Shown here: positions 44,299 through 53,455 of the stretch, in pieces | How the letters are laid out: each line of letters starts with the position of its first letter | How positions within the stretch are numbered: position 1 is the stretch's first letter | Source of the DNA: Bacillota bacterium | Lineage (GTDB): Bacteria > Bacillota > Clostridia > Peptostreptococcales > Anaerovoracaceae | Direction: 5' to 3' | Assembly (NCBI GenBank): GCA_021769295.1 | Contig: JAETTD010000005.1 | Location: 1 to 64,000 of the forward strand | DNA: 64,000 nt | Position numbers and translations under genes: made by a program | Notes under the pieces: model-generated | What the model was told of the DNA's origin: nothing | The model's input: the letters and a program-made list of their open reading frames with translations, nothing else | The model's database searches: none

Positions 44299-44841
44299 AT
44301 GAAAGAAATTTTTACGGAAAGACTGCATTTGACTCCATGGAAGGATTCAAAAGAGGATGCGGAAGGCCTGTATCTGTATGCAAAGGACCCTGATGTGGGA
44401 CCGAGAGCAGGGTGGAAACCCCATGAAAGCGTTGAAGAGTCAACGGAAATTATAAGGGAAATTTTTATTCCTAATGATGTCTGGGCCATAAGAGAAAAGG
44501 ACACGGAAAAGATAATAGGAAGCATAGGCCTTGAAAACGACAGGAGAAGAGAAGGCGTAAACAGCAAAGAACTGGGATATTCTCTTGCCAAAGAGTCATG
44601 GGGAAAGGGATACATGACAGAGGCGGCTATGGCGGTGATGGACTACGGATTCAGTGAGTTTGGCCTGACCGTTATGGCTATATGCACATCGCCGGAAAAT
44701 AAGCGTTCCCAGAGAGTTATAGAAAAATGCGGATTCAAATACGAAGGATGCCAGCGCAGAGGATACCACATCTACGATGACACGGATAGAGACAATCTGG
44801 TTTATTCAATTCTGCGAGAGGAATGGGAAGGTTGCAAGTAG
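44299..44841 (+). CDS. GNAT family N-acetyltransferase (RimJ/RimL type)
   Basis: A 180-residue acetyltransferase; starts MKEIFTERLHLTPWKDS and has the acetyl-CoA segment YSLAKESWGKGYMTEAAMAV, then NKRSQRVIEKCGFKYEG, typical of the RimJ/RimL subgroup. Substrate unknown. AGGAGA precedes the ATG at 44299; the longer frame overlaps the upstream gene. Confidence 0.9.
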   Translation: MKEIFTERLHLTPWKDSKEDAEGLYLYAKDPDVGPRAGWKPHESVEESTEIIREIFIPNDVWAIREKDTEKIIGSIGLENDRRREGVNSKELGYSLAKESWGKGYMTEAAMAVMDYGFSEFGLTVMAICTSPENKRSQRVIEKCGFKYEGCQRRGYHIYDDTDRDNLVYSILREEWEGCK

Positions 44842-44867
44842 AGCGGACAGCAGAACGAGAAAATAAA

Positions 44868-45584
44868 ATGACTAAAACCAAAAAAATTTTAAAAGGATTT
44901 TTGATAGCGGGAATAATAGCGGCAGTCGCTCTTATTGCCTTGGTCCTGATAATAAACTTTAAAGTCAAATCAGATGTAAAGGACAACATTGTTTGGTCCT
45001 TCGGCGAAGATTTATCAATAAGCGAAGAAGCCCTCGATGACCTTAAAGCATATGAAGCAGATTGCATACTGGTTTTGGGAGCGGGGATAACGGATAAAAA
45101 TACTCCTTCCCCTATGCTTAAAGACAGATTGGACGCAGGTATAAAGCTGTATCAGGAGGGCGTTTCTTCAAAGATTCTGCTCAGCGGAGACAATGGGCAG
45201 GTCGGCCATAACGAGATACACGTGATGCTAAGCTATGTAAAAAACGAAGGAATACCGGAAGAAGATATTTTCTGCGACCATGCAGGATTCTCTACTTACG
45301 ATTCAATGTACAGGGCATCGAGCATTTTTCAGGTGAAAAGAGCCGTTGTCGTAACCCAGAAGTACCATGAGTATAGAGCTCTTTATATAGGGGAAAAACT
45401 GGGGCTTGACGTTAAAGGCGTATCGGCGGACCAAGAAAAATACGCAGGCCAGACCGCAAGAGAAATACGGGAGATTTTGGCAAGAGACAAAGACTTTTTC
45501 AAACTGAAAACCGATGCCGAGTCCCTGCTTGCAGGCGAGACTATTCCTATAAGCGGAAGCGGCGTTGTAAGCCACGGAGAATAG
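44868..45584 (+). CDS. SanA/YdcF-like DUF218 membrane protein
   Basis: A 238-residue protein with one N-terminal membrane helix (about residues 8-28, GFLIAGIIAAVALIALVLII) and an outside DUF218 domain. Motifs: DCILVLGAGI, PMLKDRLDAGIKLYQEG, ILLSGDNG and TYDSMYRASSIFQV. E. coli SanA is linked to envelope integrity; the reaction is unknown. The start at 44868 is preferred; the ribosome site (GAGA) is weak. Confidence 0.85.
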   Translation: MTKTKKILKGFLIAGIIAAVALIALVLIINFKVKSDVKDNIVWSFGEDLSISEEALDDLKAYEADCILVLGAGITDKNTPSPMLKDRLDAGIKLYQEGVSSKILLSGDNGQVGHNEIHVMLSYVKNEGIPEEDIFCDHAGFSTYDSMYRASSIFQVKRAVVVTQKYHEYRALYIGEKLGLDVKGVSADQEKYAGQTAREIREILARDKDFFKLKTDAESLLAGETIPISGSGVVSHGE

Positions 45585-45616
45585 TGTAACAAAAAAGTTC
45601 AAAGCAACATATTATG

Positions 45617-45643
45617 TAGAGGACATAAAGTCCTCTATTTTTT
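45617..45643 (+). terminator. Terminator after the SanA-like gene
   Basis: TAGAGGAC (45617-45624) and GTCCTCTA (45630-45637) form a perfect 8-bp stem with an ATAAA loop, followed by six T. Confidence 0.9.
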
Positions 45644-45661
45644 ATGTGAGGAAAGAAAAGT

Positions 45662-46807
45662 ATGATATATCTTGATAATGGGGCAACCTCTTTTCCAAAA
45701 CCAAAGGGAATGATGACGGCCATGGAAGAATGTATAACCAAGTATTGCGGCAATCCCGGAAGGTCCGGGCATTTTATGTCAATGAAGACGGGCGAAGAGG
45801 TTTATCATGCGAGAAGAAGTTTAGCCAAACTGTTTAATGTAGAAAACGGCGAAAGGCTTGTGTTTACAAAGAATACCACAGAAGCTCTTAACATCGGACT
45901 TCATGGTTTTTTAAAGAGAGGCGACCATGTTATTACCACTTCAATGGAGCATAATTCAGTGCTCAGACCTCTCAAAGCTATGGAGAAAAAGGGAATTGAA
46001 CATTCTATAGTAAAGGCAGACAGAGAGGGAATAGTTTCTGCCCATGATATAGAGAAGGTTATAAAACCCAACACAAGGTTAATCGTAGTGACGGCAGCCT
46101 CCAACGTGACCGGCAGCAAAATGCCGCTGAAAGAAATAAGCGATATAGCAAAGAAACATAAAATAAAGTTTATGGTTGACGGAGCGCAGGGAGCAGGCAC
46201 AATGAATCTGGATGTAAAGGCTCTCGGCATAGATATGCTTGCGGTGCCGGGGCACAAGGGGCTTTTGGGACCTCTCGGCACAGGCGCTCTTTATGTAGCG
46301 CCGGGCGTCAATTTGACGCCTGTTTTGGAGGGAGGAACGGGAACCGAGTCAAAAAGCCGAGTTCAGCCTCTTGATTTTCCCGACGGATTTGAATCCGGGA
46401 CGGTCAATGCGCCTGCCATAATAGGATTGGGATATTGTGCGGAGTTTATAGAGAAAATCGGCACCGAAGTGATAGGTAAGTATGAGGAAGACCTGATATG
46501 CTGGTTGGATGAGCGTTTGGCGAACATGGATTTTATAAGGTTATACGGGCCGAGACCTCATGAAAAAACAGGGATTTCACTTATAAATATAGAAGGGGTT
46601 GAAGCAGAAGAGGTTACTTCCATATTGAATAACAGGTATGGCATTGCGGTGCGGGGAGGATACCACTGTGCAGGCCTTGCTCATAAAACCATAGGAACAT
46701 GGGATACCGGGGGAGTGAGAATAAGCGTAGGGCCATACAACACCAAAAAGGATATGGAGATTCTGGTCAACGCTCTTTGGGAAATAGGCAGAGAAAAAAT
46801 TACTTAA
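45662..46807 (+). CDS. Cysteine-desulfurase-family aminotransferase class V protein
   Basis: A 381-residue PLP enzyme. It starts MIYLDNGATSFPKP; the PLP lysine is in VPGHKGLLGP (about residue 203) and a catalytic-type Cys is in RGGYHCAGLAHKTIGT (about 336). It fits the SufS-like cysteine desulfurase family that stands alone without Fe-S scaffold genes; it may supply sulfur for tRNA thiolation or act on selenocysteine (inference). A tRNA-Pro gene follows. Confidence 0.9.
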   Translation: MIYLDNGATSFPKPKGMMTAMEECITKYCGNPGRSGHFMSMKTGEEVYHARRSLAKLFNVENGERLVFTKNTTEALNIGLHGFLKRGDHVITTSMEHNSVLRPLKAMEKKGIEHSIVKADREGIVSAHDIEKVIKPNTRLIVVTAASNVTGSKMPLKEISDIAKKHKIKFMVDGAQGAGTMNLDVKALGIDMLAVPGHKGLLGPLGTGALYVAPGVNLTPVLEGGTGTESKSRVQPLDFPDGFESGTVNAPAIIGLGYCAEFIEKIGTEVIGKYEEDLICWLDERLANMDFIRLYGPRPHEKTGISLINIEGVEAEEVTSILNNRYGIAVRGGYHCAGLAHKTIGTWDTGGVRISVGPYNTKKDMEILVNALWEIGREKIT

Positions 46808-46866
46808 AACTCGAAACCTGTAAGAGGTAGACAAATTTCAGAAAATGTGGTAACATAGATGCGTTA

Positions 46867-46943
46867 CGGGATGTGGCTCAGTTTGGTAGAGCGTTGCGTT
46901 CGGGACGCAAAGGCCGCAGGTTCGAATCCTGTCATCCCGACCA
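46867..46943 (+). tRNA. tRNA-Pro (anticodon CGG)
   Basis: A 77-base cloverleaf with encoded CCA. Acceptor CGGGATG/CATCCCG, D-arm GCTC...GAGC, anticodon stem TTGCG/CGCAA with loop TTCGGGA, T-arm GCAGG TTCGAAT CCTGT, then A and CCA. The anticodon CGG reads proline CCG. Confidence 0.97.
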
Positions 46944-46952
46944 GAGAGTAGG

Positions 46953-46976
46953 AAAGACCCGAAAAGGGTCTTTTTT
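46953..46976 (+). terminator. Terminator after tRNA-Pro
   Basis: AAAGACCC (46953-46960) pairs with GGGTCTTT (46966-46973), followed by TTTCG within a T run. Confidence 0.85.
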
Positions 46977-47005
46977 CGTATAATTTATAGGAGCAGACAT
47001 ACAGA

Positions 47006-48586
47006 ATGGGTAAAGAAGCAGACGGAAACGGATTGTCTTTGCTAAAAAAAGGTCAAAAAGGCCTCCGACAGGTAATATTCAGCCGTGTAGGCCTGGTAAC
47101 CATACTTTTTATTGCACAGGTGGGCCTTTTGCTTGGCGCACTCCTGAGGTTTAATGAATTTTTACCTCATATAATAGGAGGTTCCACCGTTTTTGCAGTG
47201 GGAATGGTTCTTTACATATTAAACAGCAAGCATGACCCTACGGCAAAAATCACATGGCTTGTCATAATCATGATAGTTCCTCTTTTCGGTGCGGCATTAT
47301 ATCTTTATACGGAGAGCGATATAGGCCATAGAGCCATAAAAAAGCGATTCGGCAAGATTGTCTCGGAAACTCAGGATAAAACCCCGCAATCGGAAACCGC
47401 TTCCGGCGGGTTATATTGCGAAAACCCCGGAGCATCTTCTTTGGCCAGTTATTTGTACATAAGGGGTGGGTTCTGCACTTATGAAAACACCGAGGTCAAA
47501 TATTTCCCATCCGGTGAAGCAAAATTTGAAGAATTGCTCATACAGCTTGAAAAGGCAGAAAAATTTATCTTTCTTGAGTATTTTATAATAGACGAAGGCT
47601 TTATGTGGGGAAAAATCCTCGAAATCCTTGCAAGAAAGGCGAAAGAGGGAGTAGACGTAAGGGTTATGTACGACGGCTCCTGTGAATTTTCCACTTTGCC
47701 CCGTGATTATCCTAAAAGACTTAAAAAACTGGGGATAAAGTGCAAAGTCTTTTCGCCTATAACACCTTTTGTATCGACATACTACAATTACAGAGATCAC
47801 CGGAAAATTTTAGTCATAGACGGACATACGGCATTTACCGGAGGAATCAACTTTGCGGATGAGTATATAAACAGAGTTGACAGATTCGGCCATTGGAAGG
47901 ACGTTGCCGTCATGTTAAGGGGCGAAGCAGCAAAGAGCTTTACGCTGATGTTTTTGCAGATGTGGAACATTTTTGAAAAGAGATTTTCAATCGACAAATT
48001 TTTGGCTTACGACCGGAAAGACCTTGATATAAAGGCCGAAGGCTATGTAATTCCATACGGAGATTGCCCTCTCGATGATGATAAGGTGGGCGAGAGGGTT
48101 TATATGGATATTCTCAACAGAGCACAAAATTACGTTCATATAATGTCCCCATATCTGATACTGGACGGAGAAATGGAAACCGCCATTAAGTTTGCCGCAG
48201 AAAGAGGCGTGGATGTATCCCTGATTTTGCCGGGAATCCCCGACAAGACGCTGCCGTATGCCCTTGCAAAGACCCATTATAAGTCTCTTCTTGAGTCCGG
48301 AGTAAAGATATATGAATACACGCCCGGATTTGTGCATGCAAAAGTTTTTGTGTGCGATAATCGTGAGGCGGTGGTGGGTACGGTAAACCTGGATTACAGA
48401 AGCTTATATCATCACTTCGAATGTGCGGCATATATGTGCGGAGTGGAATGTATCCCCGATATTGAAGCAGATTTTCAAAGCACTTTAAAAAAATGCAGGC
48501 GTGTAACCAAAGAGACCGTTAAACATGAAAAGAAATTCATGAAGTTACTTGGCTTTATTATGAAGGGTTTTGCTCCGCTGATGTGA
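47006..48586 (+). CDS. cls: Cardiolipin synthase
   Basis: A 526-residue membrane phospholipase-D-family enzyme that condenses two phosphatidylglycerols to cardiolipin. Two N-terminal membrane helices (about residues 28-48 and 58-75) and a third hydrophobic stretch (about 83-101) are followed by two PLD domains. HKD motif 1 is HRKILVIDG (about 265) and motif 2 is HAKVFVCDN (about 444). Length and order are normal. It lies just after tRNA-Pro and its terminator. Confidence 0.95.
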   Translation: MGKEADGNGLSLLKKGQKGLRQVIFSRVGLVTILFIAQVGLLLGALLRFNEFLPHIIGGSTVFAVGMVLYILNSKHDPTAKITWLVIIMIVPLFGAALYLYTESDIGHRAIKKRFGKIVSETQDKTPQSETASGGLYCENPGASSLASYLYIRGGFCTYENTEVKYFPSGEAKFEELLIQLEKAEKFIFLEYFIIDEGFMWGKILEILARKAKEGVDVRVMYDGSCEFSTLPRDYPKRLKKLGIKCKVFSPITPFVSTYYNYRDHRKILVIDGHTAFTGGINFADEYINRVDRFGHWKDVAVMLRGEAAKSFTLMFLQMWNIFEKRFSIDKFLAYDRKDLDIKAEGYVIPYGDCPLDDDKVGERVYMDILNRAQNYVHIMSPYLILDGEMETAIKFAAERGVDVSLILPGIPDKTLPYALAKTHYKSLLESGVKIYEYTPGFVHAKVFVCDNREAVVGTVNLDYRSLYHHFECAAYMCGVECIPDIEADFQSTLKKCRRVTKETVKHEKKFMKLLGFIMKGFAPLM

Positions 48587-48612
48587 TTTAATAGGGAACT
48601 ACCGGCGTCGTT

Positions 48613-49494
48613 TTATATGATTGCCGGCAGTTCCCTGATTTTTTCGATAAATTTTTCTGACGCTTTGGAAAACACCTGATATTTCTTCCAGACAATACAC
48701 ATTCCCTCTTCTCGTCTTGGAGAGAGAGGTCGGAAACAAAGGGCGCTGTTGCCGGAAGTGTTGATAATTTTATCAAATCCTATAGCGTAACCCAAGCCTT
48801 CTTCTACCATTAAAGAGGCATTGAAAAGCAGATTATAGGTCGCAACGATTTCCAGCTCCGACGGGTTCCGTTTAATCCATGATTCGGCTGAATATTGACT
48901 TGAGATAATCAGCGGCTTGTCCCACAAATCTTCCGGGAGTATTTCCTGTTTTTCCGCAAGGGGAGAATCCTTCCTCATAAGAACTCCCCATACTTCCTTG
49001 TAAGATAAAGGGAGAGAATTGTATCTTACCGGGTCTACGGAGCCAAACACAATGCCAAAGTCGATTAGACCCTTTTCCAATTGTTCCAACACAAATTCCG
49101 TGTTTCCGCTGGCAATGTGATAGTGAATACCGGGATAGTTTTGGTACAGTTCCTTTGCTGCTCTGGCAAGATAACGAACGGCGTCCGTCTCGCCCGTGCC
49201 AATATAGACATCACCGACGATGACCTGATCGGAGAGGGAAATTTCTCTTTCCGTTTTTTGTATCAGATTTAAAATTTCTTCTGCCCGTTTTCTCAGAATC
49301 ATTCCTTCTTCTGTGAGAGTGACCCTTCTGGAGCCTTTTGTTCCACGAATTAAGAGCTGTTTTCCCAGTTCTTCTTCAAGCCCTTTAATCTGTGTAGAAA
49401 GGGTGGGCTGCGATAAATGCAGTGATTTTGCTGCCCGGACAATGCTTTGTTCTCTTGCAACGGCAAGGAAATATTGAAGTACACGCACTTCCAT
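48613..49494 (-). CDS. LysR-family transcriptional regulator
   Basis: A 293-residue regulator: N-terminal winged helix-turn-helix (MEVRVLQYFLAVAREQSIV; SLHLSQPTLSTQIKGLEEE) and a periplasmic-binding-protein-like effector domain (about 90-293). It is divergent from the small-protein/flavodoxin/hydrolase cluster, the usual arrangement for a LysR controller of its neighbour. The intergenic palindrome CTATT...AATAG (49513-49532) is a candidate operator. Confidence 0.92.
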   Translation of the reverse strand: MEVRVLQYFLAVAREQSIVRAAKSLHLSQPTLSTQIKGLEEELGKQLLIRGTKGSRRVTLTEEGMILRKRAEEILNLIQKTEREISLSDQVIVGDVYIGTGETDAVRYLARAAKELYQNYPGIHYHIASGNTEFVLEQLEKGLIDFGIVFGSVDPVRYNSLPLSYKEVWGVLMRKDSPLAEKQEILPEDLWDKPLIISSQYSAESWIKRNPSELEIVATYNLLFNASLMVEEGLGYAIGFDKIINTSGNSALCFRPLSPRREEGMCIVWKKYQVFSKASEKFIEKIRELPAII

Positions 49495-49586
49495 GTATAT
49501 ACCCTCTGCTTTCTATTGTTTATTGAAAATAGTATATCACACATATGAATAGGTTTAAACTATAGAAATGAATTAAATATAAGTAT

Positions 49587-49615
49587 TTGCTATTGAATAT
49601 GGCGGAATCTATAAT
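49587..49615 (+). promoter_or_regulatory. Promoter of the flavodoxin/hydrolase cluster
   Basis: TTGCTA (49587-49592), 17 bases, TATAAT (49610-49615). It lies 70-100 bases from the LysR start, so a LysR protein bound in the gap could act on both directions. Confidence 0.6.
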
Positions 49616-49647
49616 ATAGACAGAAAAGATTAGAACACATTTTAGTA

Positions 49648-49929
49648 ATGGGAATGAAAATGAGCGCTAAGAGAATTGAACTTGAAAGACTGATTGAATA
49701 CGGTTCAAGGGAAGCCGTTATTCAAAACCTGAAAGATGCAGGCTGCACAAAGGATATTATAGAATGCTGCATGGCTTGTATGGAGCAGGGGAAAAAGAAG
49801 GAACTACTTGAGCGGCTGGAAGAACACAGAGAAGGTCTTTTGCACAAGCTGCACGAAAAAGAAAAATCCATCGACTGTTTGGATTATTTGGTGTATCAGA
49901 TCAAGCGCTGTGAAAGTAAAAATAAGTGA
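49648..49929 (+). CDS. Small conserved helical protein of unknown function
   Basis: A 93-residue (or 89 if it starts at ATG 49660) mostly helical, charged protein with four Cys: GCTKDIIECCMACMEQ and KSIDCLDYLVYQIKRC. Similar small proteins occur in Firmicutes next to LysR regulators and flavodoxin-like reductases, suggesting a shared redox stress pathway (inference from context). The ribosome site is weak and the exact start is uncertain. It is followed 31 bases later by the flavodoxin gene. Confidence 0.7.
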   Translation: MGMKMSAKRIELERLIEYGSREAVIQNLKDAGCTKDIIECCMACMEQGKKKELLERLEEHREGLLHKLHEKEKSIDCLDYLVYQIKRCESKNK

Positions 49930-49960
49930 ATATCCGGAATGATTTTAAGGAGGAGTACAT

Positions 49961-50500
49961 ATGAGCAAGAATATTTTGGTTATCTCAACGAGCCCACGCA
50001 GGGGCGGAAATTCGGAAACGCTGGCGGATTGGTTTATCCGCGGGGCAGAGGAAGCAGGAAACCGGGTAGAAAAGGTTTGCCTGTATGACAAAACAATCAG
50101 CTTTTGCAAAGGCTGTCTAGCCTGCTTAAAATCCCACCGCTGCGTAATCCGTGATGATGCGGATATTATCGCACAGAAGATGAGGCAGGCAGATGTGCTG
50201 GTGTTTGCCACACCGATTTACTATTATGAGATGTGCGGACAGATGAAAACCATGCTGGACCGTGCAAATCCTTTGTATGATTCGGACTACCGGTTCCGGG
50301 AGGTTTATCTTCTGGCCGCAGCAGCAGAGGAGGAAGAGAGCACGGTGGAAGGAGCCGTTAAAGGACTTTCCGGCTGGACCGACTGCTTCCCGAAGGCCCG
50401 TTTTGCGGGAACCGTATTTGGCGGCGGCGCTGATGAAATCGGTGATATTGCCGGAAATCCTGCATTGGAGCAGGCATATGAGATTGGAAAAGTAATTTGA
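49961..50500 (+). CDS. NADPH-dependent FMN reductase / flavodoxin-fold protein
   Basis: A 179-residue flavodoxin-like oxidoreductase. The FMN phosphate loop is STSPRRGGNSETLADWF (about 10-26), a Cys pair is in CKGCLACLKSHRC, and the flavin-ring loop is FATPIYYYEMCGQMKTMLDR. It probably reduces quinones or similar compounds with NAD(P)H. AAGGAGG precedes the ATG. Immediately after it is the stub of another gene. Confidence 0.88.
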   Translation: MSKNILVISTSPRRGGNSETLADWFIRGAEEAGNRVEKVCLYDKTISFCKGCLACLKSHRCVIRDDADIIAQKMRQADVLVFATPIYYYEMCGQMKTMLDRANPLYDSDYRFREVYLLAAAAEEEESTVEGAVKGLSGWTDCFPKARFAGTVFGGGADEIGDIAGNPALEQAYEIGKVI

Positions 50501-50564
50501 TGCGGAGCACTTGAGAGAGACTCTTGGAGCAGGCGACGTTACGGTAACTTTGTCGCTTGAATAG
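50499..50564 (+). pseudogene. C-terminal stub of a cyclophilin-like fold gene
   Basis: In the frame after the flavodoxin stop, 21 codons plus a stop read DAEHLRETLGAGDVTVTLSL then E. This resembles the very end of cyclophilin-like-fold proteins that commonly accompany LysR/flavodoxin/hydrolase clusters (their ends read like GSGDVTVTFSLE). No start codon or ribosome site precedes it, so the body of the gene appears deleted. Confidence 0.5.
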
Positions 50565-50625
50565 GAACATGGGCATATGAATGCGTTGCGCAAAGAATTT
50601 ATAAAAAGTGAAAGAAGGTAAAAAT

Positions 50626-51603
50626 ATGATGAAAACAGCAGAACTTCAGCTTACAAGTCAATGGGATAAAGTATTTCCGCAAAGCGGCAAGGTGAATCAC
50701 CGTAAAGTGACCTTTGTGAACCGCTATGGCATTACCTTGGCGGCGGATCTTTACGAGCCTAAAGACGCAGCATCGAAAATGGCTGCGATTGCGGTAAGCG
50801 GACCTTTCGGAGCGGTGAAGGAGCAGTCTTCCGGACTTTATGCCCAGACAATGGCAGAAAAAGGCTTCCTGACCATTGCCTTTGACCCTTCCTTTACCGG
50901 TGAAAGCGGAGGAACCCCGAGATATATGGCATCTCCCGACATTAACACGGAGGATTTTCAGGCTGCGGTGGACTTTCTCTCTGTTCAGGACAACGTTGAC
51001 CCTGAGAGAATCGGTATTATCGGCATTTGTGGCTGGGGCGGCATGGCTTTGAATGCTGCGGCTCTGGATACCCGCATAAAAGCAACAGTTACTTCCACCA
51101 TGTATGATATGAGCCGTGTAAATGCCAACGGTTACTTTGACTCTGAGGATAGCGAAGCCGCCCGCTATGAAAAGAGAAAAGCCCTGAACGCACAGAGAAC
51201 AAAGGAATACAAGGAAGGCTCTTATGTGCGGGGCGGCGGCGTTGTGGACCCGCTTCCTGAAGATGCGCCGTTCTTTGTAAAGGATTACTATGATTATTAC
51301 AAAACAGTTAGAGGCTATCACAAGAGGTCGCTGAACTCAAATGACGGCTGGAATGTGACCGGATGCATGTCTTTTATGAATATGCCGATTCTGTGCTACT
51401 CCGATGAAATCCGAAGCGCGGTTCTGATGATTCATGGGGAAAAGGCTCACTCCTGTTATTTCAGCCGTGATGCTTTTGCAAAACTTCAGGGCGAGAATAA
51501 AGAACTGCTGATTATCCCGGACGCAGTCCACACGGATTTGTATGATAAGACGGATGTGATTCCTTTTGATAAAATGGCAGAGTTTTTTAGAAAGAATCTG
51601 TAG
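50626..51603 (+). CDS. Alpha/beta hydrolase (YcjY/dienelactone-hydrolase-like)
   Basis: A 325-residue alpha/beta hydrolase. The nucleophile elbow reads GIIGICGWGGMALNAA (about 128-143), with Cys in the place where serine hydrolases have Ser; Asp and His candidates are in the VLMIHGEKAHS region and PDAVHTDLYD. Related proteins in this family also use GICG-type elbows, so it need not be inactive. Substrate unknown. The start at 50626 has AGAAGG 7 bases upstream. It is the last gene of the cluster; array B follows. Confidence 0.85.
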   Translation: MMKTAELQLTSQWDKVFPQSGKVNHRKVTFVNRYGITLAADLYEPKDAASKMAAIAVSGPFGAVKEQSSGLYAQTMAEKGFLTIAFDPSFTGESGGTPRYMASPDINTEDFQAAVDFLSVQDNVDPERIGIIGICGWGGMALNAAALDTRIKATVTSTMYDMSRVNANGYFDSEDSEAARYEKRKALNAQRTKEYKEGSYVRGGGVVDPLPEDAPFFVKDYYDYYKTVRGYHKRSLNSNDGWNVTGCMSFMNMPILCYSDEIRSAVLMIHGEKAHSCYFSRDAFAKLQGENKELLIIPDAVHTDLYDKTDVIPFDKMAEFFRKNL

Positions 51604-51687
51604 TAATGGACTGTCGCGCAGCCGACTGAGAAGTCGGAGAAAATGGTGTCGCCGCAGCCGTCTGAATTGTAAAGTGAAATTTCAAAG

Positions 51688-51908
51688 TGCCGCAAATTGA
51701 AGAAAATCTCCATTCTGCGGCACTTTTGCTACCTTATTTTCCTCCAAAATGCCGTAAACTAAGAAAAATTTTAAATTTACGGCAGTTTTACCCTTCCTAC
51801 GGCTTATAAAATGCCGTATTTAAAAGAATTTTTAAACTTTACGGCAATTTGAGCTCTATCGACCCTGTCAAAATGCCGTAATTCAAATAAAATTTAAGGT
51901 TTACGGCA
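51688..51908. repeat. Palindrome array B: four 35-bp palindromes at exact 62-bp pitch
   Basis: Palindromes at 51688-51722, 51750-51784, 51812-51846 and 51874-51908. Each is TGCCG...CGGCA, 35 bp, with 27-base spacers. The whole block is the reverse complement of array A, with spacers matching at about 24 of 27 positions. It lies between the convergent hydrolase and yeiH-like genes; the outer GC-rich flank (about 51909-51945) also matches array A's flank (about 25030-25074). Confidence 0.9.
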
Positions 51909-51948
51909 GTCTCGCTAATCGCCGCCCGCCGCCTACAGCATCGCCTCT

Positions 51949-53025
51949 TTACCAATATCCCAAAACATGCTGCATTATAAGGCTTACAGCCGCTATGGCA
52001 ACCCAGCAGCAAAAGCCCATAAATATAGGTTTGCCGCCTTTCTTTACAAGGCTTACGATATTTGTGTTTAGGCCGATTGCACACATTGCCATGGCGATAA
52101 AGAATTTTGCAAGCCATTTGGCGGCGTGGACAAAGCGTCCTGTGTAAAATAACGTAAATGAAGTTTCGGGAAGCATTGCAACTGCTGTTGTAATGAGAGA
52201 TGCAGCGATAAAGTAGAGGATGAACCAAGGAAAAATTTTTGAGAAGGAAACTTTTGTTGCTTCTCCTCCTTCTTTTTTTGCGGCATTAGTTCTCATAAAT
52301 GCAAGAACCAAGGTTATAGGTATGATTGCCAAGGTACGGGTCAGTTTGACCGTTGTTGCCTGAGCCAAAACCATTCCGTTGGTTCCCTTCATGCTGTCCC
52401 AAGCTGCCGCTGCCGCAGTAACAGATGATGTATCGTTGACAGCCGTGCCCGCAAACAGTGCGAATCCCTCATCCGTTAAACCTATAGCGTTGCCCAGAGT
52501 AGGGAAAATCAGCGCAGCGATTACATTAAACAGAAATATTACGGAAATGGAACGTGCTATCTCTTCGTCGTCTGCATCAATTACGGGGGCAGTTGCTGCA
52601 ATGGCTGAGCCGCCGCAGATTGAGGAGCCTACTCCTACAAGTATGGACACCTTTTTCTCCATTTTGAGTATTTTACACATAATAAATGCCGTAATAAGCG
52701 ATGTGGCAATGGTTGCGATTATAATAGGAAGGCTCTGACCCCCTACTGCAAGTACCATTTTTATGTTGAGGGTGAATCCCAATATTATAACTGCCCATTG
52801 CAGTATTTTTTTTGAAGTAAAGGTTACACCTTGCTTCATCCTATCTCCGGATGCAAAATTGGGCAGCAGGGCGGTTGCAATCATTCCGATTATAATGGCG
52901 AATACGGGAGCGCCTATTACTTCAAAAGAAAATCCGCCTACGTTAAGTCCTGCAAGAAAAGTTGAAACAAATGCAACAACCGCAGAAAAGAAAATGCCCG
53001 GACCTTTGTCTTTTATAAAGTTCAT
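51949..53025 (-). CDS. YeiH-family (UPF0324) putative exporter
   Basis: A 358-residue membrane protein with about ten hydrophobic segments. Family blocks: FTSKKILQWAVIILGFTLN, VGSSICGGSAIAATAPVID and FAGTAVNDTSSVTAAAAAW. The family is annotated as possible sulfate exporters, without firm proof. Its stop codon abuts the GC-rich flank of array B. Confidence 0.9.
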   Translation of the reverse strand: MNFIKDKGPGIFFSAVVAFVSTFLAGLNVGGFSFEVIGAPVFAIIIGMIATALLPNFASGDRMKQGVTFTSKKILQWAVIILGFTLNIKMVLAVGGQSLPIIIATIATSLITAFIMCKILKMEKKVSILVGVGSSICGGSAIAATAPVIDADDEEIARSISVIFLFNVIAALIFPTLGNAIGLTDEGFALFAGTAVNDTSSVTAAAAAWDSMKGTNGMVLAQATTVKLTRTLAIIPITLVLAFMRTNAAKKEGGEATKVSFSKIFPWFILYFIAASLITTAVAMLPETSFTLFYTGRFVHAAKWLAKFFIAMAMCAIGLNTNIVSLVKKGGKPIFMGFCCWVAIAAVSLIMQHVLGYW

Positions 53026-53213
53026 GTTTTTCTCCTTGTTTAGATGATAATATGAATAATTGTTTTCAAGCCAATCAATAAGTTATGAGATTATTATACC
53101 ACGATTCTTCCTTTAAAAATACAATGGTCAATCGTGATTCAACGAACGCTTCTTTGCGGCAACGCCGTTACAATCTGTCTGCGTTTATTATCCCCTTGTA
53201 ATAAAAGCAAAGC

Positions 53214-53245
53214 GCCGAAAGCTTTGAAACATCAAAGTTTTCGGC
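53214..53245 (-). terminator. Terminator of tRNA-Arg
   Basis: GCCGAAAGCTTTGA (53214-53227) pairs with TCAAAGTTTTCGGC (53232-53245). On the minus strand it is followed by GCTTTGCTTTTATT, 8 bases after the tRNA 3' end. Confidence 0.75.
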
Positions 53246-53253
53246 TGAATTTC

Positions 53254-53328
53254 TGGTATCCCCGGCGGGAATCGAACCCACAACTATGCTTTAGGAGAGC
53301 ACTGTTATATCCATTTAACTACGGAGAC
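53254..53328 (-). tRNA. tRNA-Arg (anticodon CCT)
   Basis: A 75-base cloverleaf on the minus strand with encoded CCA. Acceptor GTCTCCG/CGGGGAT, D-arm TAGTTAAATGGATATAAC, anticodon stem GTGCT/AGCAT with loop CTCCTAA, T-arm GTGGG TTCGATT CCCGC. Anticodon CCT reads arginine AGG. Two partial copies of its 5' half lie just upstream. Confidence 0.93.
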
Positions 53329-53345
53329 ATATTAAGTTTTTTAAA

Positions 53346-53412
53346 GTCGGAGCAGTTAAACGGGATAACATGTGCTCTCCTAAAGCGACATAATCGAGAG
53401 CACTGTTCATAC
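53346..53412 (+). pseudogene. Degenerate tRNA-Arg-like 5' half in inverted orientation
   Basis: The plus strand repeats the D-arm and anticodon arm of the neighbouring tRNA-Arg: AGTTAAACGGGATAACA and then GTGCTCTCCTAAAGC (53372-53386), an exact inverse of 53289-53303. No T-arm or 3' acceptor half follows; instead GAGAGCAC comes back, making a fold-back of the anticodon arm. Confidence 0.55.
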
Positions 53413-53455
53413 GAACGAAGTGAGTATCAGGGTTCTTAGAATTGCCAAAATCTAT

